A program made the translations under genes and the position numbers. From positions 15,868,875 to 15,932,874 of the forward strand of contig OZ234495.1 of NCBI GenBank assembly GCA_965153455.1: a stretch of DNA of 64,000 bases, read 5' to 3'. The notes beneath the pieces are model-generated. The model was not told the origin of the DNA and searched no databases. It saw nothing but the letters and a program-made list of their open reading frames with translations. Positions 1-11,999 of the stretch are shown here, piece by piece; within the stretch, counting starts at the first letter, position 1, and each line of letters starts with the position of its first letter. Source of the stretch: Sphagnum compactum (Eukaryota; Bryophyta; Sphagnopsida; Sphagnales).

Positions 1-3000
1 ACCTCATTGAAGACCTGCAACGCAAAGCAAACATCACTGTTTTTGACAAGACTTGTGCATGTGGGTATTTAGATGAGGAATTTGTGAACAAAACTCAACA
101 CAGATCTCATCAAGAACAAAAGAAAGGCAAAAAAAGGAAAAAAAGGAAAGAAAGTACCCCCACCTGACAGAAGACAAAAGCATTGAAGATCATGGTGTTC
201 AACAAAATGTCTGCATTTTTATCATTATCATTCAGATGCAGAATCTCCTTTCCCATGTATTGTAAAATGGCAAGAATAACCAACTGGTAGACGGCTTGCC
301 CAATAATGTTACGCCACATCACATTGCTGATGAATGCAGCATAGCGCCCCACGGGTTTCCTCTTCATCAATTCTTCATAAGGTCGCTCAGTGGCCAGTGC
401 CAAAGCACCCAATGTATCCATGATCAGATTCACCCAAAGTAGCTGAACTGCAGTGAGAGGTGCCGACCCTGTGTGCACCCACCACAGAAGACAAAAACAA
501 AACTCCAGTCTAACTCAGTTGTCATTGTGAAAAAAAAAATCTTTAGTGAAATCTCCAAAATACAATTCCATGGGGCCATTTTCATTTCACAAAAATCAAG
601 CACCACAAATGTGTTTTTACCTGTAATACAGGCAGAGGAGAAATTCAGAATAAGCGCCACAAGGTTGACAGTAAGTTGGAATTGCACAAATTTCTGAATG
701 TTGGTGTACACTGAGCGACCCCATTTTGCCACATTCACAATTGTTGAAAAGTTGTCATCCAAAATCACCACATCTGCACTCTCTTTTGCCACCTGTGATC
801 ATGACACCGTCTCCAACCAAACAGAAAAAAACCTCTTTTAGGACTTGTGGGATTTAGGGTTTGGCAGGGTCTCAAACTGAGTGCTCTTTTACTTGAGCAG
901 CAGGAGGAGCTCCAAAAAGGATTGATGCAGCAGAGATGCAAATTCATCACAATGCGGAGGAGAAATATAATACATATTGAACAATTTTTTTTTCCCCAAG
1001 GATTCTTCTAGGAGAATCAGTGTTTTTTTTCACCTCAGTTCCAGCAATACCCATAGCTAATCCAATATCGGCTTCATGCAGTGCAGGAGCATCATTGGTG
1101 CCATCTCCTGTTGCAGCAACCACTTCCCCCATCTCCTTAAGGTCCCTGACCAATATCAGTTTGTCTGAAGGTGCAGACCTCGCCATCACCTGCACGGTGG
1201 AACAAACCACCAGAAAAAAAATTCACACAAAATCCATTACCTTTGCATACACTGTCAAAACCCATAAACCAGAAACCCTGAACTCCTGACACTTGAAACC
1301 AAGGGAGAAGAAAAAAAAACAATTCTGAAAGAAAAGCCTGGTGCTTCTTCTTCTCTGTAGTAGTCTGAGTCATATGCAGAGCTGAGGTTCTCATGGCTGA
1401 TTTTTTCAACCTGTAATTTGGGAATGCGTTTCTTCCTTGCATCGGAGTCCAACTTGCGAAACTCTGGTCCCTCGATGGCTTCTCCATCTTCAGTGAGGAT
1501 GCCACACTCATGTGCAATGGCTATGGCTGTGTTCAAGTTGTCACCTGTTACCATGCGCACCTTGATGCCTGCTTCATGGCAAAGCCTTACAGCGTCTTTC
1601 ACCCCAGGGCGCACAGGATCCTTAATTCCCACAATAGCTGCCAATACAAATCCCTTGTCAGGAATTGGCTCATTGCTGCCTGGAACCCTGTCCACCTTCC
1701 TGAAGGCTAAACACAGTGTTCGCAAAGCCTCATCCGCAAAGCTCCTTATGACTCCATTGAGATCCTTGAGTGTTGTTTCGTCAAGCTCCACAGTGCTGCC
1801 ATTTGCATCAACAGTCTTATCACATAACCCCAACACAATCTCTGATGCGCCTTTCCAGTGAGCAATCAACTCACCATTTTCTTGTTTCCCGACAACTCCC
1901 ATCCTCTTCCTCGTGGAGTTGAAAGGCTCCACTTTCAGCTTCTCACACTTGGAGCAAACTGCCTTGAAGTTCCCACCCAACTTCATACCGAATCCCAAGA
2001 TTGCAGTCTCTGTGGGACTACCAAGAAAACTTGGAGGTGAGCCGTCATCGTTTTCTGAAACATCCCCATCGCAATTCAGGAAAGCTCCATGAAGAAGAGT
2101 GCGCAGAAGCTCATCAGGCAAATCTCGTTTCATGTTTTCAATCTCACGAACTGCTCCTGCAGCCCAAGCTTTGACAACCGTCATCTTGTTGGATGTCAAT
2201 GTCCCGGTCTTATCACTACAGATTGTTGTAGCTGATCCCATGGTCTCACAAGCTGACAGGTGACGTACCAATGCCTTATCAGCCATCATCTGCTTCATGG
2301 CAAATGCAAGCGTAAGGGTAACTGCCAGTGGGAGTCCTTCAGGCACAGCCACAACTATGATTGTCACAGCGATTGCAAAATAGTCCACAATTATCACAGC
2401 ATCTTCTGCTGACCAATCTCCCAATGACTCTCTTGTGTACAGAAACCTACCCAAGAGCACCAAGAATGTGATGACTGCAAATGCCAGACCAATCTTGCCG
2501 ATGAGTGTGGCAACGCCATTGAGCTTCACTTGCAATGGGGTTTCATCATCATCAGCTTCACCAAGAGTAGCCATCAAATTCCCCCATTCCGTGTGCATGC
2601 CAACTCCTGTCACCAGCATTTTACCATTGCCATCTAGTACGTTGGTTCCAGAGAGAAGGAAGGGGTTGTAATTTTCGTCTTTGATCTTGGTCTCGCTCTC
2701 ACCAGTCATGCTGGATTCATCGATTGTCAAAGAGGAGCCACAGATGTAAAGACCATCAGCAGGGACTTGATCACCGATTTTCAGATGAACAACATCACCC
2801 ACAAGCAAGTCAAAGATGGAGATCTTCTGTCTATGTTTGTCACGAACCACTTCAACAAAGATTTTCTTCTTCTCATTCTCAAGCTCACGGAACTGGAGTG
2901 ATTGCTTATAGTCACTTGCAGAAGTGACAAACACCACAAGAACAATACTGAAAGCAATTCCAGATCCATCATACCATCCTTCCTTCCAACCTTCAGTGAA

Positions 3001-3763
3001 AATTCCGATCCCGAGGGAAACAATCGCACAGATGGCAAGGATGATCAGAGTCAAGTCATGCATTGCTTCCCACACAAACACCCAAAATCCTTTGGGTGGT
3101 GTCTCTGTGTACTTGTTAGCTCCAAAAGCATCTTCCATCTGCTTCAGCTGATTGCTGCACAGTCCTTTATCAACAGAGGTATGGAGCTTCTCAGCTATGC
3201 CATTCACTCCTTGCTGCTCTTGAAGCGCACCTGTGTCCTGATCTCCTACCACGTGTGCAAGCTCTGCGACATCGATATCAAAGCCTGATTTCTTTGAGCC
3301 ATTGTTCTTACCCTTGTTGTTTGCATTGGGTGAGAGTGCAGAGATTGCAAAAACTTTGCCCCAAACTCGAGGTTTTCGATGTGGCTGCTGCTGCAACAAG
3401 CACACCACATGACTCACACAACAGATCCCAAAAAAATATTTTACCTTCTTCCTCTGATGAGTTCAAGCAGGCAGGCAAGGGGGACAGAAACAAACAACAA
3501 GATGCAAAAGAGGAAGAGAAGGGAGACTTGGGGTATGATCATATTATTATTATTGTTACCTTTTTTGCTTCTTCTGCTTCTCTTCTCTTCTTGAGGTCAG
3601 CAACATTTCGAAAGCGGCGTGTTGCATTCAATGCAAAGGTAGCCCCACGCCATGACTCTAGAACCTCTGAAGTTGCATCCTTGTGCGGGACTATGAACTT
3701 TTTCATTGAAAAGTGGTCTTCTAGACTGCCCCATGGACTGGGAGATCGCTGTGGCGATGACAT
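1..3763 (-). CDS. Autoinhibited plasma-membrane-type Ca2+-ATPase (plant IIB/ACA, ACA8-10 like), 3' end beyond window
   Basis: P-type ATPase that pumps Ca2+ out of the cytosol; ACA8-10 relatives act at the plasma membrane (family knowledge). Exons on the minus strand: 3763-3560, 3390-1411, 1189-1034, 792-621, 468-164 and 14-1. All junctions are GT-AG and phases agree (0,0,0,1,0). Exon 1 encodes 68 residues with a calmodulin-binding autoinhibitor at about 36-62 ([18 protein letters not shown]), close to the ACA8 pattern. Exon 2 carries the first four membrane helices, TGES (~297, actuator), PEGLP (~418, Ca2+ site), the phosphorylated aspartate in CSDKTGTLT (~461) and KGASE (~580, nucleotide site). 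Exon 3 has TGDGTNDAP (~755, hinge). Exons 4-5 continue into membrane helices 5-6 and beyond. About 940 residues are visible of an expected ~1,080. The start at 3763 was chosen because an in-frame stop lies just upstream of a non-ATG opening. No frameshift or lost catalytic residue is seen. Confidence 0.95.
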
Positions 3764-4049
3764 TGATGCAAAGTCCTCCTCCACCAAGCTTCAAACTTGC
3801 ATGATAATAACACCACTGGCTGCCATGCTCATCATAGATTCATCACTTCAGTGCTCACCCAAAGCAAAAGAGCAGTAGGAGAGAGTTGTGACGAAACCTG
3901 GAATGAGATCTGCCTTGCCCATCTCTGGAAACCAACTGTAAAATTTCTGGAGCCGAGTTTCTATCACAAGACACAGCGAGAGTCACAGGAGCAAGACTCA
4001 GCCAAAAGCTCAAAACTCTTGACTCACATGCACTGAAGAAGAACCCAAA

Positions 4050-4830
4050 CACAAATGTTTTGTAAAAAGCTCAAAACTCCCCCACACCCATTGAAGCGAC
4101 TCAGTACAAAAAGCTCAAATTTGTCAAAAGCTGAAAACTCCCCCACATCAGTTGAAGCAACTCAGTACAAAAAGCTCAAATTTTGTCAAAAGCTCAAACC
4201 TTCTCCCCACACCCACTGAAGAAGCACCTAAACACAAAAAGCTCAAATTTGTCAAAAGCTGAAAACTCCCCCACACCAGTTGAAGCAACTCACTACAAAA
4301 AGCTCAAATTTTGTCAAAAGTTCAAACCTTCTTCTCCCCACACCCACTGAAGAAGCACCTAAACACAAAAAGCTCAAATTTGTCAAAAGCTGAAAACTTC
4401 CCCCACACCAGTTGAAGCAACTCACTACAAAAAGCTCAAATTTTGTCAAAAGCTCAAACCTTCTTCTCCCCACACCCACTGAAGAAGCACCTAAACACAA
4501 AAAGCTCAAATTTGTCAAAAGCTGAAAACTCCCCCACACCAATTGAAGCAACTCAGTACAAAAAGCTGAAAACTCCTCCCCACGCCCACTGAAGAAGCAC
4601 CTCAACACTAAAAGCTCAAATTTTGTCAAAAGCTCAAAAATTCTCCCCACATCCACTGAAGAAGCACCTAAACACAAAAAGCTCAAATTCTGTCAAAAGC
4701 TCAAAACTCCACACACCCCCCCCCCCTTTCTCTCCTCCAAACCCATTGAAGCAACTCAGCCAAAAAAAAAACCTCAGTTTCTCTCAAAAGCACAAAACTC
4801 CTCCCCACAACCCAAAATTGAACCAAAAAA
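4050..4830. repeat. ~130-bp dimeric tandem array upstream of the Ca2+-ATPase
   Basis: About five to six imperfect copies of a composite unit. One half contains GTTGAAGCAACTCAGTAC and the other CACTGAAGAAGCACC; each is followed by AAAAAGCTCAAATTTGTCAAAAGCT. The GTTGAAG landmark recurs at about 4151, 4279, 4411 and 4542, a period of 128-132 bp. The array lies 0.3-1.1 kb upstream of the pump start codon, so it falls in the 5' leader or promoter. Long frames read across it are repeat artefacts. Confidence 0.85.
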
Positions 4831-4878
4831 CTTCATCTTCAAAGTCCATTGCAACCAAAAAATTCCTATTCATATATC

Positions 4879-4947
4879 ACACACACACACACACACGCAC
4901 ACACACACGCATCTCTCTCTCCCTCTCTCTCGATCTCTCGATCTCTG
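4879..4947. repeat. (CA)n then (CT)n microsatellite
   Basis: A CA run at about 4879-4912 is followed by CT-rich DNA to about 4947. In the sense of the pump gene the second part reads as a GA-rich tract, common in plant 5' leaders. A GC-richer patch at 5020-5110 follows. On the minus strand it is bounded by a good acceptor and donor (TTTTGCAG before 5095, CAG/GTACC near 5030), so it could be a 5'-leader exon, but no product is recognised. Confidence 0.7.
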
Positions 4948-5109
4948 ACTCTTTCAAAACATTTGGGATCCATTTGACATCATCGTCATCACCATCATCA
5001 TCACAGCGGCAGGAAGAGTACGAAGTGGTACCTGAAAGGACCACCAGCAGCACCTTCCCCACATAAAACCCAGCAGCGATGGCGAACTGGAACAACTGCA
5101 AAATCAATG

Positions 5110-8100
5110 ACTACATAAGAAAAATAGAGAAACACTGACTTTGTTTGGCTTCCCCCCCCCACCGACCCCCCCACTTTAAGAGTTGATAAAATTTTAGTGA
5201 ACCAATTGTAGTATAGACACATGCCTTCAAAATTGACACTTGTAAGGAAGTTAGGGAGCCTTGTCTTGGGGGGGGGGGCCTTACAACTCTTTTTCTTACT
5301 TTTGTAACACTTGTATAATAGGTATTAATTAGTTGGGGGGTTGTGACTCATAAGTCCAACTTTTTGTTTTCTTTTTTGCAATGAGTTATTTTGATTGCCC
5401 CATCACACCAAAAAAAAAAAAAAAAAGTTGAAATTATAGAGGTTCCCCTAAGTAGGTAAAATATTCTATTTAAAGATGAAGTGCCTTTCCCTTTGGCCCA
5501 CCTATACAGGTGAAGAAAGGGAGGACTTTGGGCAAAACATATGGGATTGAAGCGAGGTGCTATTGGGAACATGTTTGGGGAACACACAATTGAAAACTTA
5601 GGGAACATGTTGGGAACCTGATGGGAACCCATTGGGAACTTGAAGGGAACATAGAGGGCACAAAGGAAAAATGAGAAAAAAAAAATCCTTCCCCCCCCAC
5701 CCAAAACTTAAAAGAAAAACAATCAAGGCACCTGGAGTGCATGCTTCAGCCTACTACCCATTGGCTCATGAAATTTCTATTTCCAAAATTGTTGGTCACC
5801 ATTTTTGGCCCGGGCTAATGGGGGCTGGGTTAGTGATTTGGGGACATAATATGATGAGATGGGCTCTCTCTCTCTCTAACAATTGTATGGCGAGATGGGA
5901 TCTTTGCGGCTTGGCCTTAATACATATCAAGGACTCCGACTCTAGACCTCCCCCCAAGAGGCCGTTCAGTTAGTCCTATCCACCAAGAAGTTGTCTTGTA
6001 TGTACGTACTACGGAGGCACCTTGAGGTGAGCCCAGCAGTGCACCATAACCAAATTGTAGTGAGCATTTCACTAATGTGATATTTCACGCACCATTGAAC
6101 AAAATCTCCCCAATTATATCATGTATCTTGTTGCCTTCTAATATACGTCAAGGGTGGTAGCACTTTGGCTTAGGCCTAAAATCAGGGTCTATAATGTTTG
6201 GGAGCTGCCCAAAAAACTTTGGGAATTTTTTTACCATGGTAAGCACCCTAAACCCATGCTCCCCATTGTTGGAGTTTGACTCCGTGCACTCCTTGGATGC
6301 CCAAGGAAATCCAGAAAGCCCCTATGATTACGAGGCCACGAGTCACACGGTTTAGGGTTTAGGGTTTTGCACATGGTGAAGGTAAAAGAAAATTAAGCCC
6401 TAGGGCATGATGCATGTTGTTTGTGTGATTGAATGCATGGAGATTGGGTATGGACCAGTGTTGTGCATGTAAGTGTCAATAGTGATGATATATACGGCTT
6501 GTACTCCAGTGCAAGTGTAAAATCATTTACACTTACGTGTCCAAATTTTATTACACTTAGACTTATCCTGTTGTTGCAGTGTATATATTTTTTATTACAC
6601 TTACACGAGGCCAGTTTAAATATTTGTCACATATACTTACAAGGCCCCGTGTAAATGTTTTGGGAAGTGTAAGCGTAAATACTAAAATTATTTGTAAAGT
6701 CACCCTATCATGTATGTGATCTGTTTTAATTTGTTATAAAGCTCAATACCTTCACAATTTTAAGTTTCAACTTATTGTAAAATTTCCATCATTGGGGATT
6801 CTTTAAAGTGTACATTGAATCATAACTTGTTTTAAAATTGAGCCCAATGGTTCTAGAATGTGAAAAATATTGTCAAAACTAAAACCGAAGGATTAGAAAA
6901 TTTAAAAAAACCAAGTTCAAACTTGCATAAAAAAACATTGGAAAAAACTGATCAAACTTTTTGATGTGTCAAAATTAGCACATCGAAGGGTTTTTCAAAA
7001 TGGTTGCACCAACTTATTATTTTGAGCTCACCAATCCCCATGAATAATTGAGGCATCAACATAAAGACAATTCACAACAAGAAGTACCCTCAAACCAATT
7101 ACCAAACATAACCAATTGTATAGGTGCACCAAGCTTGCAATTGTATGGGACACATAAAGAGGGTGAATTATGAGATTTAACGAGTGTGATGATCAAGAAT
7201 GTGCAAAAAGGTATTAGGGAGATATGAAAGTGTTAGAAGTTTAACAAAAAATGTTATGTAACTAGGAGTTTTTATCCAATTGTGTGCTACCAATTAACAA
7301 GACACTCCTTACAATCACTTAGGTTTTTCTTATTTAAGAAATCCGAAGAATTATTTTGCCTCAAGAAAGTGATGTTCCATTGCAAGGATGGCCAATTAAT
7401 AGGACATTTTAAAATTCAAAAAAAAAACTCAAGGAAATTGGATTGTGGGTTTTTACTAAATACAAACCAAGCATCTTTCTTGGAGGTATTTTCTTCATGT
7501 ATCACAACTTGTAGTAGTGATTTGAATGTTATTGTAACTTTTTCCATTTGTTATGTAGAACATGAGGGAAAAACATTGTTATGTTATATTTTTTTTAAAT
7601 GATGAAAATTAGCTATCCACACAATGCCAAAAGTTCTACACATTCTATTGTTGTCTATTGTGCATGGTTATTTCATTTATTACAAGTGTATATATATATG
7701 GTCAAGTCTTTGAAAGTGCCAAAATTTTAAGAAATTCTAATTGTAACTGCAAGAGTGAAAAAATAATAAACAAATAAATAAAAATTCGGCAAGAAGATGA
7801 AGGAATGGTAAAGGTACTATTGTAATCTATTTCTTCATGGACATGCAAAGAATTGCCAACCATAATAAACAATCACCAATTTAGTGTGAACATGGTTTCA
7901 TGTTTTTGTGTTTTGGGGGCTTATCACTATCAATGAAAAAGCAAATGAGAAAACCTGGATGTGGATGAAACATGCTATGATAACAAGAATTCAATTTAGT
8001 GTGAACACGGTTTCATGTGTTTTGTGTTCTTGTTGTTTGGGAGGGGGTATCCCTATCGGTGAAAATGCAAAATGAAAATCATGAATGTGGATGAAAAATG

Positions 8101-8385
8101 AGGTGGCATACATTCATCCATCCATCCACAACATCCATCCTTTGAGGGGCTTTAAAAGAGTATCATAACGTGGAGACAGCTGGTTGGTTAGTAATGTCTC
8201 TCTTCTTTATCATAACGTGGCAATGATGAAGGCCTCCTCCCCTTTGAAAGTTGAAGCTTTCTTTGTATTTGGGCTTCTTTCATACTTAAGAGATTTGGTG
8301 AAGTGTCATCTTGTTTATGGAGCAATTTGTTACCAAATTAGAAAGAAAAGTGAAAGCCTCTTACACATGGATAGAGGGAAGGGGG
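5110..8385. other. Gene-poor AT-rich spacer
   Basis: No supportable coding region. It holds homopolymer runs (C at 5152-5170, G at 5268-5278, A at 5410-5426). A degenerate GGGAAC-rich minisatellite lies at about 5563-5652. Two and a half TTTAGGG units occur at about 6353-6376, too few to be a telomere relic. The 5.8-6.2 kb part is less AT-rich but has stops in all frames. Confidence 0.6.
5563..5652. repeat. GGGAAC-rich degenerate minisatellite
   Basis: The word GGGAAC recurs about seven times in 90 bp with variable spacers (GGGAACATGTT, GGGAACCTGAT, GGGAACCCATT, GGGAACTTGAA). No coding potential is seen. Confidence 0.6.
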
Positions 8386-8690
8386 GGAGGACATGAACCC
8401 AATGAGAGAAAAAAAAGATTTCTTTTTTGTCAAATAATGGGACATGAACCCAATGAGGGAAAAAAAAGATTTCTTTTTTGTCAAATAGTGGGATATGAAG
8501 GAACCCAAAGAAGGACAAGATTTCTTTTTTTGTCAAATAGTGGGACATGAAGGAACCCAAAGAAGGACAAGATTTCTTTTTTTGTCAAATAGTGGGACAT
8601 GAAGGAACCCAAAGAAGGACAAGATTTCTTTTTTTGTCAAATAGTGGGACATGAAGGAACCCAAAGAAGGACAAGATTTCTTTTTGTGAA
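8386..8690. repeat. ~52-bp tandem repeat, about six copies
   Basis: The unit runs GGGACATGAAGGAACCCAAA then GAAGGACAAGATTTC, a T run and GTCAAATAGT. The last four copies are nearly identical; the first two are more diverged (AACCCAATGAG variant), which suggests array growth towards the right. Open frames over it are repeat artefacts. Confidence 0.9.
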
Positions 8691-8821
8691 ATACGAATAA
8701 TACTGAAATATATTCATAGCTTGTGATATGATAGCAACTTGTTTACTTACATGAGTGCCACTCATCTAGTCTTTTTCATAATGTAAAAGATTGAGTGGAA
8801 ATTGTCCCCCAAGGCATTTTA

Positions 8822-9185
8822 TTGTTGGCCTTGCCTACCAAGGCAAGAAGGATATTGTTGTGTTTAGATTCATTATAGAGTATAGTAGCTTAAGGGATTT
8901 TTATAGGCCCCTACTAGGTAATAAATAATAATAGGTCCATTTTTATTATATGAGGATTTTTGAAAGATGATATTTTGGCTTTGTGTTGAAACTTGAGATT
9001 AGTTATTCTAGAGTTATAATAATATCTTGAAGGATTTTGGTTTCTTTTTTTAAGAGGAATTTTTTGAAGATTTTATTTTTGCATGGTGAAATATTTGAAT
9101 TTCCATCATTCTTCTTCTTCTTTTGCCTTCAGATACTTTTTAATGTAAATGGCAATTAAGGCCACAATGTGACACACCCCTTGTT
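8822..9185 (+). repeat. Dispersed ~350-bp repeat family, copy 1
   Basis: Starts with TTGTTGGCCTTGCCTACC and ends at GACACACCCCTTGTT. It shares long stretches with copies at 10687-11035 (inverted), 21212-21440 and 58988-59275 (inverted), including TTCATTATAGAGTATAGTAG, GATGATATTTTGGC and CTTGAAGGATTTTGG. One end forms a small hairpin (CCTTGCC ... GGCAAGG). No coding frame; MITE-like. Short TTGT(T) direct repeats flank it, either target duplication or part of the element. Confidence 0.75.
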
Positions 9186-10686
9186 TTTCTTTTCTATGAT
9201 GTGTTCATAAAGTGGTTGCCCACTATTTTAGGAAAAAAAAAAAAAAAAACTTTAAAAAAATTAATTCCCCCTTTTATATTATTTTCCCTATTTTCCCCCC
9301 TATTGTTTTCAATTCTTTCTGTTCCTTTTTTCTTTTTGTTCTAGTTATGTTTTCACCTCTTGTTTTCTTCCAAGGAGGATTTTTTTAATCCTTCTTTCTT
9401 TTTCTTTTTCTTTTTCCTTTTTTTCTTTTCAGTTTTCTTCTTTTTTCCCCTTTCTTCTTCTTTTTTCTTTCTCCTTGGAGGATGTGGTCATCCCAGTGAT
9501 TGTTTTTGCAACCATTTTGCTATTTTTAAAAAATTTGCAAGCAACATGGTCAAGGGAACTTTAGGAAAACTTCCCAAAAAATCACCACATTTCAAGGATT
9601 TTTTTTTTTGAAATTGCAAAAAATTTCAGAGGATTTGGGCAGATTTTTAGCTTTCTTCTTTTGAAATTGCCATATTTAGCTAATAGGTTCTAGTGGATAG
9701 CCAACATGTAATAGGATTCCTAGATTTTTCATTTTTTTATTTGTCTTGTAACCAGATTTGGCTAAACTCAGTTGTGGCTGATTGTCACTTTTTGGGCAAC
9801 ATAAGAAAATTGAAAAAAAAAAAAAAAAAGGACACCACATCAATCCCTCAATTTTCTTTTCTTTTCTTTTTACTAAAATTTTCCCTTATTTTATAATTTA
9901 TAATTTCTCTTTTTCAAGTAGGATGTGGTCACCTTGGCTATGGTGATGAACGAGATTTTTAAAAAAAAAATTAATGAAATTAAAAAATCAAAAAGAAAAA
10001 TTGTTGAAAAGGATTAAGAAGTGAATTGAAGTTTAAGAAGTTTACTTAAGAACTTAATTAAAGTGTGTCATATTTTCTATTTTTCAATTTGTAGGTTATT
10101 TGCTGAATAAGCAGGGTAAAAAAAGAAACGGGTGCAAAGAAGAAGAAAAAAATTTACCGGGTGGGAATGGGGGAGAACTTCGGACCTTCACCTTTTGGAG
10201 TGAGGCCTTTTAGTGACCGTAATAAGCCCCCCAAAAAACATTAGATTTCAACTCGAGGATTTCAAGACCTTATTTAATAATCTAAGCATGGGATATTTGT
10301 AATATTTGGAAATTATTTAAATGAAATTTTATATTTTTGACCATGGTTCCAACACGAGGATTGATTCACCCAAGGACTTGCCTTCACCTCAAGGAATGGT
10401 TTGCATGCTTCTTCCACCTCTCCCAAAAGAGGGAAATGAACTAGCATTCACCTCAATGAATTGAAGGCCTCCACATTATTAGTGAAAGATTTGCATGCTT
10501 CTCCACTTCCCCCAATATAGGGAAGTGAATTGGTAGAATTCCTACAAAATTGTAAGGTACTTTTTTTTTTTCCCCCCATTACACTAAAATATAGTGTATA
10601 TAATGTTTAGATATCACATTTGGAAGTTAGTTTTTGCATTTTGATTCTTCCATTTGAGTTTGTATGTTTATGTTGCAAATTTGAGT
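9186..10686. other. T/A-rich spacer between two inverted repeat-family copies
   Basis: Poly-A and poly-T rich DNA with pyrimidine tracts at 9290-9475. No gene is seen. It is flanked by copies 1 and 2 of the dispersed family in inverted orientation, so the whole 8.82-11.04 kb block could fold back. Confidence 0.5.
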
Positions 10687-11035
10687 CACAAGGGGTGTGT
10701 GACATTGTGGCCTTGCCATTTGCATTAAAAAGTATCTTAAGGCAAAAGAAGAATTATGAAAACTCAAATATTTCACCATGGCCAAAATATATTAATCTTC
10801 AGAAAAAATCCTCTAAAAGAAACCAAAATCCTTCAAGATATTATTATAACTCTATAATAACTAATCTCAAGTTTCAACACAAGCAAAATATCATCTTTCA
10901 AGAATCCTCATATAATAAAAATAGACCTATTATTATTATTACCTAGTAGGGGCCCAATTCCCTGAAGCTACTATACTCTATAATGAATCTAAACACAATG
11001 TCCTTCTTGCCTTGGTACCAATGCAAGGCCAACAA
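10687..11035 (-). repeat. Dispersed ~350-bp repeat family, copy 2 (inverted)
   Basis: Reverse-complement relative of 8822-9185. It begins ACAAGGGGTGTGTGACATTG and ends CAAGGCCAACAA. The A/T-rich centre (ATCCTTCAAGATATTATTA) matches copies 1, 3 and 4. Non-coding. Confidence 0.75.
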
Positions 11036-11379
11036 ACCGTCATAAACTCATGGTTCTCTCATTTGGTTCTTTCATGAAAACTGCGAGTTCGTTGAGCTTT
11101 TGAAATAGCCACAATAATAATAAAAGGTTCTTCAAATTGTTTCTGGCCAAATCAGAGCCTTTCTTTGGCTTGATTTGTTTTTTTTTTTTTTTTTGGTTTC
11201 CATACCTCTGCTGATTATGAGCATTTAAGGGATCAATGGAAAATAGATTCAAGCTGCATTTGTATTTTTTTTGGCTGGGTATCTCAATCTGGAGTTGCAC
11301 TGGTAGCAATTCTAAATATCTCCTAACAACCGAAAAACAACATCCACAGAAGCAGGCACAATGGGTACCAGAGAATTCC

Positions 11380-11885
11380 TTTCAGAGAAATCAAGGAGCT
11401 GAGCTGCATGAATGGTGGAGACTTTGCTTGTTACTTACTGCCAGCACCCAACTGTAAGTCCATGGACTGCAATTGTTTGTCAGGATCAGGTTCTCCCCCA
11501 TGACACACGAGTATAACATCTCTGATTCTAGAACATGCATTGCATTATTGCTTTATCCATAGGCTTGCAATTCATGTCTAGAAAAGGAGATGGGTGAGAC
11601 AATGTGTTGAGTGATCAAATGAATTGCTGGGTTGGGTGGATTTTTGGTCAAAACTTCTTGAGTCTACTGCGCAGGTATCCAGGATGTGGATTGCCCACCA
11701 GATGCGTATTTGGAGTCTCAGTAGAAGGCATGGGGGGAATGTGATGACCGCACTTCCATGGAAGCTTGTCTGCCAGATGTATCAGCATGCTTTCTCCTCT
11801 CGAATGGAGTCCCCAGTTCCTGTGACTTGTTGAGATCATCATCGCCACACATTTCATGGAGCAAGCAAGCTGCCTACCATAGAAT
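11380..11885 (+). other. Possible exon relic, Cys-rich in translation
   Basis: Less AT-rich than its surroundings. One frame reads ELSCMNGGDFACYLLPAPNC up to a strong donor (CAACT/GTAAGTCC near 11452). A second block after an acceptor-like TGCGCAG (about 11672) reads DVDCPPDAYLESQ, then a stop, then CDDRTSMEACLPDVSACF. I do not recognise the protein. The in-frame stop suggests a decayed gene fragment, or chance. Confidence 0.2.
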
Positions 11886-11999
11886 TTGCCTACATTGAAA
11901 AATCTATTGCAATGATAGCTTGTTGTCCTGACATCCAAATGAGTAAAAAAAAATCCTCTTTTGAGCTCTACTTATGTCCCTGCTCTTTGGGTGTATAGA

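Noticed and set aside
1137-1517. 126-codon minus-strand frame overlapping pump intron 2
   Set aside because: It is the wrong frame of exons 2-3 of the Ca2+-ATPase plus intron sequence.
4252-4686. 144-codon minus-strand frame rich in Phe/Leu
   Set aside because: It is read straight through the ~130-bp tandem array; its repetitive protein comes from the DNA repeat.
5077-5140. Short plus-strand frame MANWNNCKINDYIRK
   Set aside because: Fewer than 25 codons and no homologue recognised; the opposite strand of the same patch looks equally exon-like.
6353-6376. TTTAGGG repeats suggesting an internal telomere relic
   Set aside because: Only about two and a half units; such short runs are common by chance and as promoter motifs in plants.
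8822-11035. Single large element bounded by inverted repeat-family copies 1 and 2
   Set aside because: The outer flanks do not share a 5-9-bp duplication; two separate insertions fit as well.
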